64,000 bases of DNA from Viscum album (taxonomy: Eukaryota; Streptophyta; Magnoliopsida; Santalales; Viscaceae): NCBI GenBank assembly GCA_963277665.1, contig OY728130.1:1363616393-1363680392 (forward strand). The letters are read 5' to 3'. The position numbers and the translations under genes are program-made. Positions 24,990 to 37,329 of the stretch are shown piece after piece. Each line of letters begins with the position of its first letter. Positions within the stretch are counted from its first letter, which is position 1. Below the pieces are notes generated by a model. That model had not been told where the DNA came from. It saw nothing but the letters and a program-made list of their open reading frames with translations, and searched no databases.

Positions 24990-25390
24990 AGCCTTTAAGT
25001 TAGTATATTCTTTATTTGATACATGTGATTCACACCATTTTATATATTAAAAAAATATTTAATGTCTAATCCTAGAAATGGAGTTCTTTTGGGGTGTGAT
25101 GACTCTCAAAACATGATTAGTAGTTCGATTAGAGAGTATATGACAGTGAAGGGATTCCCCTATTGGGGTGGGTGGATATCTCTTCCTATGGAATATTTTT
25201 TTCTTGAGATGAATGGATTAGATGTCATTATTATGATGGAATTGAGGTTTGGACACAATTTCATTTTTGATATCTATCACTGGAATGTGTTCTTTATATC
25301 ACTCAAGGGTAGTACATACATTCATAAATTCAAATGGGATGGAAAGGCAAGTGGAACTATAACCAATCATCACATGATAGGAAAATAGAT
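24990..25390 (+). pseudogene. pol: Aspartic protease remnant of element B
   Basis: At 25,009-25,040 a frame reads SLFDTCDSHHFIY, which matches the active-site loop of retroviral-type proteases (Leu-Phe-Asp-Thr-Gly-Ala-Ser-His-Ser-Phe-Ile). The catalytic Asp (25,018) is kept, but the essential Gly is now Cys. About 150 bp further on, FLEMNGLDVIIMMELRFGH followed by HWNVFFISL matches the second conserved strand and flap region of Tekay proteases. The open frame 25,062-25,388 covers this second part only. The enzyme would have cut the Gag-Pol polyprotein; the Gly loss alone should inactivate it. Confidence 0.65.
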
Positions 25391-25409
25391 AGCCTTTATA
25401 GAAAGTATC

Positions 25410-26240
25410 TTTATAAATGATCATGGTATAAAAAATACGGAATTTCTTCCTATATTGTATCACTTCAAGGAAATATTCCCTAATGAATTCTCTAGTTTAT
25501 CTACCATGATAGAGGGTGAGATCACCATTAAGATAGTTCCTGAAGAGACGCCGGTTTCCATTCCTCCTTATATGATAACACTTGTAGAACTATAGGAACT
25601 CAAAAAGTAGTAGGAAGTATTAGAATAAAATGTTTTTATATGACCCAATACTTCTCTATGGGGTTCACTAGTCCTTTCCTATAAGAAGCTAAATGGTACC
25701 CTCAGATTGTGCATGGACTTCTATCAGTTGATCCAGCTTTCTGTTCAGAACTAGTATCCACTACATCGTATTGATGACCACTTCAAGTAGATTGAAGAAA
25801 ATATTGTCTTCTATAAGTTCGTTTTTAGGGCAGGAAACCATCATGTACATTATATACCATCTGAAATACTGTATAAATAATTCTATAGTAGATATGGCTT
25901 GTATTAGTATCTGGATATACTATTTCATCTTATGAATGTTCTATAAATTTTCATGGCCCTGATGAATAAGGGTTTCCACTAATATCTATATTCATTTGTG
26001 GTAGTATTCATAGATGATATATTGGTTATTATCTAAATCTACATTTCTATGTGAAACATATTGATATCATGCTGAATACACATTGTGAGAACCATGTATA
26101 TTATAATATCAGTAAATTCTATGTTTGGATCGATAAGGTTCACCACCTAGGGCACATCAATTCTGAAGCAAGAGTATCTGTTGGCCTAGAGAAGTTAGTA
26201 ACTATATTTTCTAGGGAGTATACCAAGAATGTATTTTAAA
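25410..26240 (+). pseudogene. pol: Reverse transcriptase remnant of element B
   Basis: Successive blocks read like Tekay/Del RT: an IFPNEFSSL segment and VPEETPVSIPPYMI near 25,535-25,575, then GTLRLCMDFYQL near 25,694, then YPLHRIDDHF near 25,758. The catalytic strand is VVFIDDILV, with FIDD at 26,007-26,018. Both catalytic Asp residues of that motif survive. Further on, HHLGHI and SVGLEKL (about 26,130-26,200) match the thumb region before RNase H. At least ten stops and several frame changes are present. Confidence 0.75.
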
Positions 26241-26850
26241 TACATAGTTTCTTGGGCTTATCTAGTTATTATAGGTATTTTATTCAGGACTTCTTAGACC
26301 TGACTCTAATGTGGTTGAAAAAGAAGGGTGTGAAGTTCTTATGGTTTGATGACAATGAGATATCCTTTCAAGAGTTGAAAGGGAGAATGAATTTAGAACC
26401 ACTAATATTTCTTCCAAATAAGGGAAAAAGATATATAGTTTATTGTGACACTTCAGAAATTTGTCTAGGAGTAATTATGAAGCAGGGAGATCAGGTTGTA
26501 GTATATGGGTCCCACCAGTTGAGACCTCATAACGAAATTACCCTATGAACAACTTCAAGATAGATGTTGTGGTTTATGACTTTTTATTTTGGAGTAATTT
26601 CCTTTTGGGTGTGTGGTTCTTCATATACATTGACAAAAAAAGTCATAAATACATCTCCACACAAAGTGACATTAATCTTAGGCAGCATAGGTGGGTAGAA
26701 TACCAGTAGTCATTTGAAATTGAGATTTATTATATAACTAGAAGGGGAAATGCAGTATCTAATGCCTTGAGATGGAGGACTCATACATATCATGTTAAGG
26801 GGGACATTAGTGAGTGGTTTTTGTTTACTCTATTTTCTAAGATGCACCTC
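26240..26850 (+). pseudogene. pol: RNase H remnant of element B
   Basis: The open stretch 26,252-26,548 reads GLSSYYRYFIQDF, then KKGVKFLWFDDN and FQELKGRMN, then YIVYCDTSEICLGVIM. The Asp of YCD (26,447-26,449) is the first RNase H catalytic residue. VVVYGSHQLRPHNE continues the usual order. After 26,548 the frame shifts, but a tail equivalent to the LKYIFTQ and ARRWLE blocks can be followed to about 26,800 (LRQHRWVEY-like, then YYITRRGNAVSNALR). The enzyme removes RNA from RNA-DNA hybrids during reverse transcription. Confidence 0.7.
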
Positions 26851-26899
26851 GAGGTTTAAGAATTTGATCATAAGACTATTAAAATTGCATTGGAAATGA

Positions 26900-28370
26900 C
26901 ATCCTTCTTCATGGAACGGGTAAAAATGATTTAAATTTCTGATCCTAAGGGCTTATTACTAAGGTATAGTGATTCAAGAGAGGATCCACCTCCAGGTTTG
27001 GTTATTGATGAGGATGATATTCTTCACATCCATGGACATAACCAGGTTCCTTCCAATATATGGGAAGAGTTGATTTAGGAATTTCATGCCAATTATTGGG
27101 ATTTTCTCCTTGGGATTACTAATATGCAACATGACATAAGTCATTAGTATTGGTGATCAGACATGAAGAGGAAAATTATAGGTTTTATCACACGATTTTC
27201 CATCTATTAGTGGGTGATGGCAGAGCACCAGTAGCCTGTCATACTTGTACAACATCTTTCCCTTCACATGTGGAAATGTGACAGCATCATTATATACTCT
27301 TTGATAGGTTTGTAAATATACCCTTGAGGTATTAATGTAGTATGGGTGATCTCTGATAGTTTTAATAAGGTCAAACACTTCCAATCTATTCGAGATAACT
27401 TCTCAGTTGATGAGATCAGAAGGATTTATATTAGAGAGATTGTATTCCTTCATGGTGTTCCTTGTTCTATCATATTAGATCCAAATGTATAGTTTAAATC
27501 ATATTTATGACAGGGGATACATAAATCACTTGACTCAATGGTGCTACTAAGTAAAACATATCACCCTCTAACCAATGGGCAGTCATAGAATATAATACCA
27601 GTGTTAGAGAACATGTTATAGGAACGTTTCCATGATTTAAGAGGTTCTTGGGGGAAATATATAACTCTATTTCAGTTTTACTAAAATAAAATCTCATAGA
27701 AAACTATTTATATGGATTCGTCTGAGAAACTACATGGTAAAATATTCTGTTCAACCCTATTCATATTATTGGAAAGCGAGGAAGCACTAATAGGTCCCTA
27801 TCTCATTTCAAATACTATAGAACAGGTTCATTTGATTTTAAAATGATTCCATCCAACTCAATCCTTGAAAAATCTGTATATAGATAATCTCCACTAACCT
27901 CCAAAGTTTGACGCAGGACATCAGGTCATTCTATGAGTTTTTACTAGATTTTCCCACAATCAGATTCAGATATAGAGAAATCTATCATCATTATACTTTA
28001 GGACTTTCTAGATATTTTATATTTTTGATCTGATATCCTATCAATGTAGTTACCTAATAGGTTACTTGGAATGAGAAAAATATTCCTTGTATCACATATT
28101 CATTGTTTTTATTTTGTGCCATCTCATTCTCTTAATCTTAATGAAATCAAACTCGATGTAGATTCATCATTTGAGGGGAATCCTATATGATTCATTGATC
28201 GGAGAATGAAGGCTCTCTGAGTCTGGTCAATGTCTATGATATGGTTTCTATGACATCATGACCATATGTAGGATGAAACCTGGGTAAGAGTGTCCAACAT
28301 ACATTCCCAGTGGCCGAACTTTTCTCAGATGATTCTTTACAACCCTTATAAGGAAAACTCATGGATGAGT
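26900..28370 (+). pseudogene. pol: Integrase and C-terminal tail remnant of element B
   Basis: The zinc-binding N-terminus is seen near 27,020-27,240 (DILHIHGHNQVPSNIWEEL, later WSDMKRKIIGF and a VMAEHQ segment). In the core, IREIVFLHGVPCSIILDPN at about 27,432-27,488 keeps the second catalytic Asp. The HPLTNGQS block (about 27,562) is followed directly by a stop where the catalytic Glu belongs. Near 28,196-28,300 a frame reads IDRRMKAL, then MTW/ETWVRV, matching the tail in which Tekay elements have Glu-Ala-Thr-Trp. The first catalytic Asp is not readable. Integrase would insert element DNA; this copy lacks two of three catalytic residues. Confidence 0.7.
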
Positions 28371-28376
28371 TGGTTT

Positions 28377-28389
28377 AAGGATGGGAGGA
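28377..28389 (+). other. Polypurine tract of element B
   Basis: AAGGATGGGAGGA directly precedes the 3' LTR start and resembles the (T)TTAAGGGGGGAGGA tract of Tekay elements. Confidence 0.75.
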
Positions 28390-29508
28390 TATAATATCCA
28401 ATATTTTTAGTGAGGTTTGTTTTCTTTTGTTTTCATTTATACCATTATGTAATTTTCTATTTTTCCTTAAATCCTAGTGATTGGGCCTTTAGTATGGTTG
28501 GTTTTCTTTTGGGTAGAAATTAGTAGGGAGCTAGAGGCTGGCTATAGTAAAAATATATGATAGGTGTTATAAATATGTGGCACATATTTATAATACATGA
28601 CATGAAATAGACTGGAAATACCCCCTATACATCATGATTTTTTTACCAGGAGGGAAAAAATAATTGCATTACATGACATGTAATGAATACATGCCATGTA
28701 AATTCCCAGAGATGTTTTTTAAGGAGGTAATGCCTCTTATTTTTTTATAGGTGACTAATTTCCCCTCCCTAGACAATAAGATCCATACATAGGAGTTCCA
28801 CCTTAAAAAATCTTGGTTCCTCTTGTTATCCTTTATCTGAATTCTATTATCTTTACTATTAGTCATGTTTGATATGCAATGGTAAGCTTGATGTTCCTCT
28901 GCCTCCCTTTCTTGATTTATTTCACCATTATTTGTATTATTTTGGTACAATATAATGTTCCATATTTTCATGCAATTCATCTATTATTCAAGTTTCTCCC
29001 ACTATAGATCGATTTAGGGGAAGATACTAGATTGGGAGAGTAATACATGCGTAAGTTAGATGGTCTAGTATTTTTTCCGTAAATACAAGTCATTTTATAA
29101 CATGTACTATCAGGGTGCACACCATTCTTTCCATTTGCTACCTTAAATTTATTATTTGATTTATTCTATTTTGTTTCCATGTTATAAGTGCCTCATTTAC
29201 TCTTTATATGGTCATAGGTTCCCACCTCAGCTAGAGCCACCCCTTTGGTTATGCTCATGTGATTACATTTAATTGTTAAAATTTTATAAGGCCACACCAC
29301 CTTCTATGTGGTGTTTATTACAACCCTTTTATTTTCATAAACCTACACTAATTTTATTTAAATAAGATATTTGGGCATGGTGTCCCTTTGATATGTGATA
29401 CTAGGTCTTTGAGTCTATTTGATATATAAAACCTGGGCATGGAATCCCTTTGATATGTGATACTCGGGTGTGATGTCCCTTTGACATGTGAAGCTCAAGC
29501 ATGGTGTC
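28390..29508 (+). repeat. Element B 3' LTR, truncated
   Basis: It aligns with 20,467 onward through the promoter, the CCACACCACCTT block and the 31-bp array, then similarity stops abruptly after GGTGTC at 29,508, where the 5' copy continues with CCATATTCTTGTGAG. About half of the LTR is missing. What follows is unrelated AT-rich DNA, so either a later insertion or a deletion broke the LTR within its minisatellite. Confidence 0.8.
28568..28575 (+). promoter_or_regulatory. LTR TATA box of element B, 3' copy
   Basis: TATAAATA at the same offset (178 bp) from the LTR start as in the 5' copy; flanking bases GTGTTATAAATA versus GTATTATAAATA. Confidence 0.5.
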
Positions 29509-32500
29509 TGATGTGGCCATAAAATGAGTTGATTTCCTTATCTTTTAATTAGGTTTTTATGATATAATTAATTAAATGTGACTTATGTTTAGAATAATTC
29601 AATATAAGTAATTTTGTATTTCTATTTATTAAATACACTTTTTTATAATTAATTATTTTATTTTTAGCTTTTAAAATCATGAAATTTGTTTTTACTTATT
29701 TTTATATATATTATTTTATCTATTTAATTTTTAAATTTTAGTTCTACATTTAACAAAAATTTTGAGCTAGTTTTTATTTTTTTAATTAAATAATTCTTCA
29801 TTACATATTTACTTAATAATTGTTACATTAATTTAATTAAAAAATTTTACCTTTATTTTAATATTTATTTCAACTATAATTTAAAAATATAATATTCAAT
29901 ATGGAACAAATTATAATTTTAAACACTTTTTATTTTAATTTCAAATTAAAATTTGAGTTTCAAAATAATTAGTTACTTTTTTTTTATTTTTTTTCAATTT
30001 ATGTTTATTTTTTAATTTAATGATGTAGATTCTATTTTTTATTAAATTTTAATTTGTTATAACTTTTTAATTAATTATAACTTTTAATTTATGTTTCAAA
30101 TTAATAATCAAATTTGTTTTTAAATTTTAGTTTCTTTATTATTTAATGTAGTGATATTTTTAAGATTATTTCTAGTTTATTTAAAATATCTTGTGAATTC
30201 ACCATTAGTATTTGATCTACCGGTCTCTACTTTTTCTATGACTAGAACCCATCTTTACAAAAACAGAGGACCTAACACACCGATGTGCATCACAAACAAC
30301 TGCCAGGTTGCTTATCCATTATAGGCCTTCCTGCTATCTCACCATCGATTTTACCCCCAGTAATTTCTACCTATTAAGTCACCGCCATAACCCACAATTC
30401 TCAACTGACACTGAGGAACATACTCACTAAAAAAGACCCTTTTCTCTTAACATTGGAAACCTATTGGTAGCTCCTGACCCACTGTTGGTCACGACCATCC
30501 AGAAAATCCACCCACCGTTGCATCGATCACTGGTGGATCACAACCCACCAGTGATACTTCCTTCAACCCACTATTGGGGAAGCCTCCACCATAGAATCCA
30601 AAACCAATCACCAACTTTAGTAAATCCACCATGTGAAAGGAGGACGAGATCCACATCAATCAAAGCACTCCCTTTAGGGGATAACAAACCTGATGCATTC
30701 GTGTTAATTAGGATACAATTTAAAAAATAAATAATGAAATAAATAAAATAAAATATAAATTGAAAAATTAATAATTAAATTAATAATAATAATATTATTA
30801 AATAAAATAAATAATAATAATAATATTAAATAAAATAAATAATTAAAAATTAAAAAATTTAAAAATTTAATTTAGATCTTTAAATCTAATAATAACAATT
30901 TATTAATAAATAAAGAAAATATTTAAAAATATTTATACTTAATTTGTTTTATTTTCATTCATAAATAATTAATAATTTTACTAAATAAAATAAATAATAA
31001 AATTTAATAAAATGATAATTTTGATTAATATAACAACAGAAATAATGATAATTTATATATTTGTTTTAAAAATATGTAATTATATAACTAAAAATTTAGT
31101 CAATGTATTTATAAATTTATTTCTTAATATTTATATAATTATATAAAAATAATTATATTTATAATTTTTAAATGTATTATGTTTTTATTAATATTTATAA
31201 CAACAATTATTCGTATTTATGTAAATTTTTGTGATAATAATATATTTGTTTTATAAAATTTATATTTTTATCAATTAAAAATAATTATTCAATTCTCATT
31301 ATTTATTTTTCAATACATAACCACATATTTCTAAAGTTACAAGTGGATATGCTAAGGTGACGAGGCTGGGAGAATAAGGTATAATGTGTTTAGTGATTTT
31401 GAGCACATCGAACTAAGTTGGTGCATGTCATCAACTATGATCAAGATAACGTTGGAGTATTTGTATAGAGACATGGAATTTTACATGGGTTATCATCGAA
31501 AAATATTATATACAAAATGAAACATTAATAAAATTGGAGGCAGATACAGATTGATAAGTTCTAATTGAGGAGGGACACATCAAAGAAGAGCAGCATAGTT
31601 TGGGATCGAGGGAGAACACTTCACTGTTATTCTTAATTGGTCTAGTTTGTAATTGATTTTCTTATTCTTCGGTCTACTACGAACCATGAATAAAACTCTT
31701 TTTTTATTTCAATACTAATAGGTTTATTCATTATTATCTACTTTTTTTTAAAATATCATAATTGATATGTGATATCAATTATGTATTCCTTAAAATTGTT
31801 TTTGTGCCTCTCATTTTCAAATTCAAAACATAAGAAACGATCAATAAGATCGCTTTTGATAAAATTTTCTTCAAATTAATTTTATGATTAATGATTCTTG
31901 AAGGGGAGAACTTAATTAACAATTAATATGCATGTTTAGTCTCTTGGCGAGGGAGATTTATGAAACCCATTTTCAATATTGTGAAATTAAATAACATTTT
32001 CATGAGTAAAGAAACCTATTTAACCCACTAGTGTTTAAATTACCCATACACATCTTTTTCTATTTGATCTAAATATCTGTTTCTATTTTTCTGTCATCAT
32101 TACTACTATAATTTCTTTCCTCATGTAGTTTTTAAAAAAACCATTACTTCATTTTCTTTCATTAAATAGGAATAAAAAAATACATTAGCACTACTTTTAA
32201 GCAGTGATGTTTTCAAATATTTTATGCAATTTCTTCAGGTGTTTTTAGCCTTCCACCATTTGACATCATCAAATCTTAGATCATTTGATACTATTGGTCA
32301 TATCTAAGTATAGTTCATCTTCCACAATTTAACATCCAATTATATAAAAACTATATCTACATAAAAAAATTCATCCACTAAAATCAATATATTTGTTTTT
32401 AAAATTTCAGTACACAACCATCCCTTGGGTTTGATACCCTATAAAACACTTCACTATTATAAGTATTAGTATATAAATAATTAATATTTGGAACATATTA

Positions 32501-32518
32501 ATGATGTGTGTGTATTTT
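29509..32518 (+). repeat. Putative Athila-like 5' LTR and attached AT-rich sequence
   Basis: By position (upstream of the primer-binding site) this should contain the LTR. The last 150 bp, with CCCTTGGGTTTGATACCCT at about 32,422, resembles the end of Athila-type LTRs as I know them. The segment 29,520-30,210 is T-rich, 30,220-30,720 is C-rich and of higher GC, and 30,720-31,320 is A-rich and of low complexity (AATAAATAATAA-type). The short frame at 30,464-30,730 has no recognisable motif. With no second copy, the LTR start is unknown. Confidence 0.4.
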
Positions 32519-32520
32519 TT

Positions 32521-32541
32521 TGGCACCATTTCTTGGGAAGG
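32521..32541 (+). other. Primer-binding site of the Athila-like element
   Basis: TGGCACCATTTCTTGGGAAG fits the Athila-type site (TGGCGCCGTTGCCGGGGA) with the differences mostly being C-to-T or G-to-A at former CpG sites. A T-run directly before it is also usual for the lineage. Confidence 0.7.
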
Positions 32542-32999
32542 CTTTATGTGACCAATTTTGGAAAAAAATTTAAAAAAAATTAAATAAATAAATTCAAAAA
32601 AATATAAAAACATCTATTAAAAAAATTGTAAAACAATTTTTTATGGTTTTTCTAAATATTTTGGTTTTACTATTTATGATGAATTAAATTTGTTACTTCC
32701 TACTGCCTGATCACTTGATCTTAAAAATCTAGGATAGATCCCTTTGTCCCTAAAATTAAAAAACACCTTAGTACTCTTAAAAAGAAAAAAAAATCAAAAA
32801 TGGAAGAAAATATGGAAAATAAAAATAATAAATAAAATAAAAAATATAATCAAACTCTTCCTGGAAATGAGTTTGTCAAAATATTAGTCCTTTGGGAGTT
32901 TCAATTGTTGATAGTGTATAATAATCCTTCATTTATTAGGAAAACCCCGGTGGTGTGAAATTATTAAATCAAACAATAAAAAATGTCTTTTATTCTATC

Positions 33000-34250
33000 A
33001 TACAATGGAATTCCTAATGAAGAATCACTTGACATCATTATAGATTTTTATTGTGTGGTGTAGTAGATTCCTTTGAAAGGGCTGATGGAATAAGAGTTAA
33101 AACTTAAGGCTTTACTATTCTGTCTTAAGGGATATTCTATAACATGGTTACAACAAATGGATGTGGAAATTTTAAATACATGGGATCATCTTTTTAATGT
33201 ATGTTTGATGAAGTTTTATCTATAAATAATGACATATGAGATAAGGAATAAAATAAATAGATTTCTTCAAGATGATGGTGAGCTATTCCGCATGTTGTAA
33301 GAAATATTTAGTGGTATTATTAGAAGATTTTGAGATCATCAGTGCACAATACAATTTATTACAGGTACCTTTTACAATGAACTCACCCCATATCATTATA
33401 CCGTAGTTGATCAAGTATCTAGAGGAGTCTTTAGTAACAAGTCAGTAGAAGAATATAAGCATGTATTCAAAACACTTGTAAAATAATTCTCAACATAATT
33501 GTTTTAGGAGAAGGATAATAGTTAGAAAATAAAAAAAAATTGTTCAACAAGTTGTTGTTAATGCTGCTCAGTATTATAATGAGAGTGATCAAAATTCACA
33601 TAAGGAATAGTGCCACCACTATGGAATGTATGGCCATTCCAACTCTAGGTTCCTTAATTTCAATATACCCACCAAAAAACATGATAATTCCAAATTGGCT
33701 AATTAAACTAATAGGTTACAACCAATGGATGATCCTTTTTCTAATAACTACAATAAAGGTTATAGAAATCATCCCAATATTTCTTGTAATGTGTAGGGGT
33801 TTTCAAACCTACTAGACCCTATTGTGTCCAAAAAACAACTTAGGCAGCCTTTTCAAAATAAACCAAGTGAAGAACCTTCTAATTCTCAAGGAAACTTTGA
33901 GGAACAAATGTTCTCTAAGAAGGATAACATCATAAATAGAATGGATTCCCAAGATAAATAGTTCCAAAATAAAATTAATAAAAAAATCACAATATTAGTA
34001 TGATAAAATTAAATAAGAGGTTAGAATAATAAATATAGAAAAGAAAATGGGCCAACTTGCTAGTGGAATGAACCCGGTGGTAAAATGTAAGCTACCCAAC
34101 ACAATAGAATTAAACCATAGGGAGAATGTTATGGAAGTAGTCACACGATGTGGGATAAATTCACATGTAGAAGTAGGAAAAAACTATAGGATTTCTCAAA
34201 ATGGAAAACTACATCAATTTGGAATTAAAAATATGAAGTACATATAATTA
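33000..34250 (+). pseudogene. gag: gag remnant of the Athila-like element
   Basis: The Retrotrans_gag domain is readable at 33,100-33,400: LLFCLKGYSITWLQQ, then LNTWDHLFNVCLMKF, then IRNKINRFLQDDGELF, then FYNELTP. This is the expected order for Athila gag. A worn zinc-knuckle-like segment (CHHYGMYGHS) starts at 33,611. DPFSNNYNKGYRNHPNIS near 33,733 matches the Asn-Pro-rich segment typical of Athila. The open frame 34,047-34,247 reads MGQLASGMNPV and LPNTIELNHRENV, the conserved block between gag and protease. Stops and shifts separate these parts. Confidence 0.8.
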
Positions 34251-34639
34251 GGACTTGAAGAGATAAAACTGTAAAAAAAAAAGAAAATAAAAACATTTCA
34301 CATGAAATCCGTGTTTAAATTTATTCTAAACCAAAAAAGAATAAGGGTAAGGAGAAAGTTGTTGAATAAATAAGGTATATTCCTTTTATTCTTTAGAACT
34401 ATATCCCACACTTCCTTTTACCTGAAAATAATAAATCCATGGGTAACAAAAAGTCTAAACTTCTTCAGTTCCTTGTAATCCTAACCAAGTTCCATGTGAA
34501 TATCCCACTCATTTAATCCTAGATTCAAATTTATTATTATTTTAAAAATCTTATAAAAAATATTTCAAATAAAATGACACTTGAACTATTTTCTTCATAC
34601 GTCCACACATAATATTATAATGTTGTTTTTTAAAATAAA

Positions 34640-35010
34640 ATCCCTCCCAAGATCAAAGTCCTAGTCTCTTTGTCATTCCTTGCACTTTTGGGAAAAGTGA
34701 TAAACTAAACTATCATTTGACATAGGTTCCAATATTTATCTAATTCCATTATCACTATTTCAATAGTTGATATTTTGTGACCTTTAACCCACCACTTTCA
34801 TCCTATAGTTGGTTGATCGCTCATTTACATAACCTATAGGAAGGGTATATGATCTTCTGGTTGGTGTTGGAAAACTATTTCTACCAAATCACGTCCTAGT
34901 TTGAGACATGGAGGGTGACCAGGAGGTGACCTTCATTTTGGGTATACCCTTATTGGACATTATAGGATTAGTTATAGATGTTACAAAGGACCAAATGATC
35001 TTTAAAATTT
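34640..35010 (+). pseudogene. pol: Protease remnant of the Athila-like element
   Basis: At 34,716-34,760 the frame reads FDIGSNIYLIPLSLF. The active-site Asp (34,719) is kept, in an Asp-Leu-Gly-Ala-type motif characteristic of Athila, here Asp-Ile-Gly-Ser. From about 34,808 it continues LVDRSFTYPIGRVYDLLVGV, GKLFLPNH, then GDQEVTFILGIPLLDIIG and VIDVTKDQ, which follows the second half of the enzyme closely. Two or three frame changes and a few stops are present. Confidence 0.75.
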
Positions 35011-35679
35011 GGGGAACACCTAAAAATGAATTTTTTTTAAACAATGTCAACAAACAAAAATATTTGGTGGAAATTGTTCTCAGATAGAGTCCTTAGAAGT
35101 TGAAAATTAGATTGGAAATTTAGAAGAATCTGAAAAAAATATCTTTGATGAAGAAAATAATTTATAATTTTAAAATGGAGTTTCAAATATTTCTTAATAT
35201 GTTCAATGTTAGAATCTTTAAATTTTTTTTATGGAAAACAATGTTTTTTTTGTTGTAGCTGGAGATAAAACATCTATTTCTGAATATAATAAATTCTTGA
35301 GAGAACATTGTGATAATTATACAATTATAAATACTAATGAACAATTTTATTTGGTTTAGGGAGAGTTAATAAATCAATTATATGAATTTTTATTTTCTAA
35401 ATATTCTTAACTTTGATATTGAGATTTATGAGAGTGAGTTGTCCACTTTGGATTGCAGTGAAAAAAATCTTAAAGCTGGTTATGAAATTAAAAACCTTTA
35501 TAACAATAAAAATACATATAAGAGACATGTCAAACATAATTCTCCTCCATGACCAAAGATATTTCTTTCCAGTGATGGAGAACCCTATTTGGAGCTAAAA
35601 ACACGCCCGACACACCTAAAAAATTAATTTCTAAGTGAGAATTCAACCCTTACTGTAATAATTTTTTTGAACTGAATGT

Positions 35680-36370
35680 TAACCAAGAGGAAATTTTTTT
35701 GGGTGTTCTGAAAAAATTTAATATTTCAATTCAATGGCCCATAGAAGATACCAAATTTATTATCACTTTATTTTTCATTCTCAAGATCCCTATGGAACTA
35801 CACCATAAACCAAGAGTTGAATGTCAAAGGAGACTGAACCCAAATATGAAAGAAGCTGTGAGAGAAGAGGTAATAAAGTTGCTAGAAAATGGTATTATTT
35901 ATCACATCTCTGACAGTTCTTGGTTCATTTTAGTCCAAGTGGTTCCAAATAGAGGATGTTTTATAGTAATATCTAATGAAAAAATGAACAAATTTAACTA
36001 AGAAAAGACAAAAATGGAGAGTCTGTATTCATTATAGAAAACTCAACTCATCCACTAGAAAGGATTATTTTACAATTCTATTTTTATATCAAATTCATGA
36101 AAGGATCACTGGTAATGAATTATTATTTTTTCTCTAGATGACTATTCTATGTAGAACCAAATCCATGTATCTCTATAGGATCAAGAAAACAACTATATTA
36201 ACATGCCCCATTAGGACATTTGGATACTAGAGAATTCCCTTTCAATTATAAGGTTCATTGGATACCTTACAAATATATATGATGGATATATTTTTAGATA
36301 TTATAGAGAGAATAATTTAGGTTATAATGGATGACTTTTCCATTATTAAAAGAACATTTTAGGCCTATCA
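35680..36370 (+). pseudogene. pol: Reverse transcriptase remnant of the Athila-like element
   Basis: An open stretch (35,699-36,001) reads LGVLKKFNISIQWPIEDTKF, then PRVECQRRLNPNMKEAVREE, then VIKLLENGIIYHISDSSWF and VQVVPNRGC. The Arg-Arg-Leu-Asn-Pro-Asn-Met block is a hallmark of Athila RT. After 36,010 the fingers and palm can be followed (WRVCIHYRKLNSSTRKD). The catalytic strand VIMDDFS has MDD at 36,327-36,335. Both palm Asp residues survive, but stops occur every 15-25 codons. Confidence 0.8.
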
Positions 36371-36409
36371 GGTGAATTTGGAATTTTTTTAGTGGGATTT
36401 TTAGAGGCT

Positions 36410-37130
36410 AACTTTTTTTGAAACTTGGATAAATTAAATTTTAGGGTAACTAAAGGTATTGTACTAACATATAATGTGTCCATGAGTGTTTTAGAATTTC
36501 AAACTCCCAATGTTGAAGTTATTAAAAAATTTCTCCTTGATAAAAATTTTATGAGTGTTATAAGCTTCTTAGGTCACATCAGTTTTTATCAGAAGTTAGT
36601 CAAGGATTTTTTGAAAAATAACAAAGACCATTTGTTCTTTTTTGGTAAAATAAGAACCCTTTTTGTTTGATAATAACTTCTTGGAATCATTTAATTAATT
36701 TAAGGAAATTCTCATTCCATCACCTATAATAATTTTAACCAATTTTAAATTACCTTTTGAACTAATATGTGAAGTAAGTGACATGGATATTGGAGTTATA
36801 TTTGGAAAGATGATATTAAGAGGTTACATGTTGTTTATTATACTAACAAACTACTAAATGAAGTAAAAATGTAACTACATCACAAATGAGAAGGAGTTGT
36901 CAGTTGTGGTGTTTTTTTAGGGAAATTTAGGCAGTACCTCTTAGGATATAAATCCATAATCTTTTCTGATCATTCTTCAATAAAGTATCCACTGTCAAAG
37001 AAGGAGGCCAAACCAAGACTCATTAGGTGGATTCTGTTATTACAGGAGTTTTATATGGATATTAGAGATAAATAGGGATCTAAGAATGTAGTTTCAAATC
37101 ATATTTATAGGCTATCTAATACATAATGTA
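36410..37130 (+). pseudogene. pol: RNase H remnant of the Athila-like element
   Basis: The connection reads GIVLTYNVSMSVLEF, then FLGHISFYQKLVKDF (open frame 36,425-36,670). RNase H proper follows from 36,740: FKLPFELICEVSDMDIGVIF, where the catalytic Asp of the usual Cys-Asp-Ala-Ser is now Val (CEVSD). VYYTNKLLNE, then SIIFSDHSSIKYPLSKKEAK and PRLIRWILLLQEFYMDI follow, ending with a SNHIYRLSN segment near 37,115. The order and spacing are those of the family. Confidence 0.8.
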
Positions 37131-37329
37131 AAGATCCAAGCAAGATAAATTCTTTCTTTCCTAATAAAAAGCTGATCACTCTCTCTTTTAATCATTCATC
37201 ATAGTTTTTGGACTTTTCTAACATTCTATAAGCAAGTGTCATTCCTATGAAATTTACAAATAAATATAGAATGAAATTAATTTCATATATAATTAATATA
37301 ATTTGGATTAACCATTTCTATTTAGGATT

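Larger units (their letters stand above)
20467..29508 (+). mobile_element. Element B: Ty3/gypsy Tekay/Del-like retrotransposon
   Basis: Complete order of parts on the + strand: LTR, primer-binding site, gag, protease, RT, RNase H, integrase, a C-terminal tail, polypurine tract, second LTR. The RT, RNase H and integrase blocks all read as the chromovirus-type pol of the Tekay/Del group, and the tail and polypurine tract match that group. The 3' LTR is truncated to about 1.1 kb of 2.1 kb. Element B lies immediately after the gag remnant of element C, so it probably inserted into C. A target-site duplication cannot be tested because the right end is missing. Confidence 0.85.

Noticed and set aside
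28669..28980. 103-codon - strand frame in the 3' LTR of element B
   Set aside because: It lies inside an LTR and the matching part of the 5' LTR does not keep the frame.
30464..30730. 88-codon + strand frame in the C-rich block
   Set aside because: Its Pro/His-rich translation follows from base composition; no family match.
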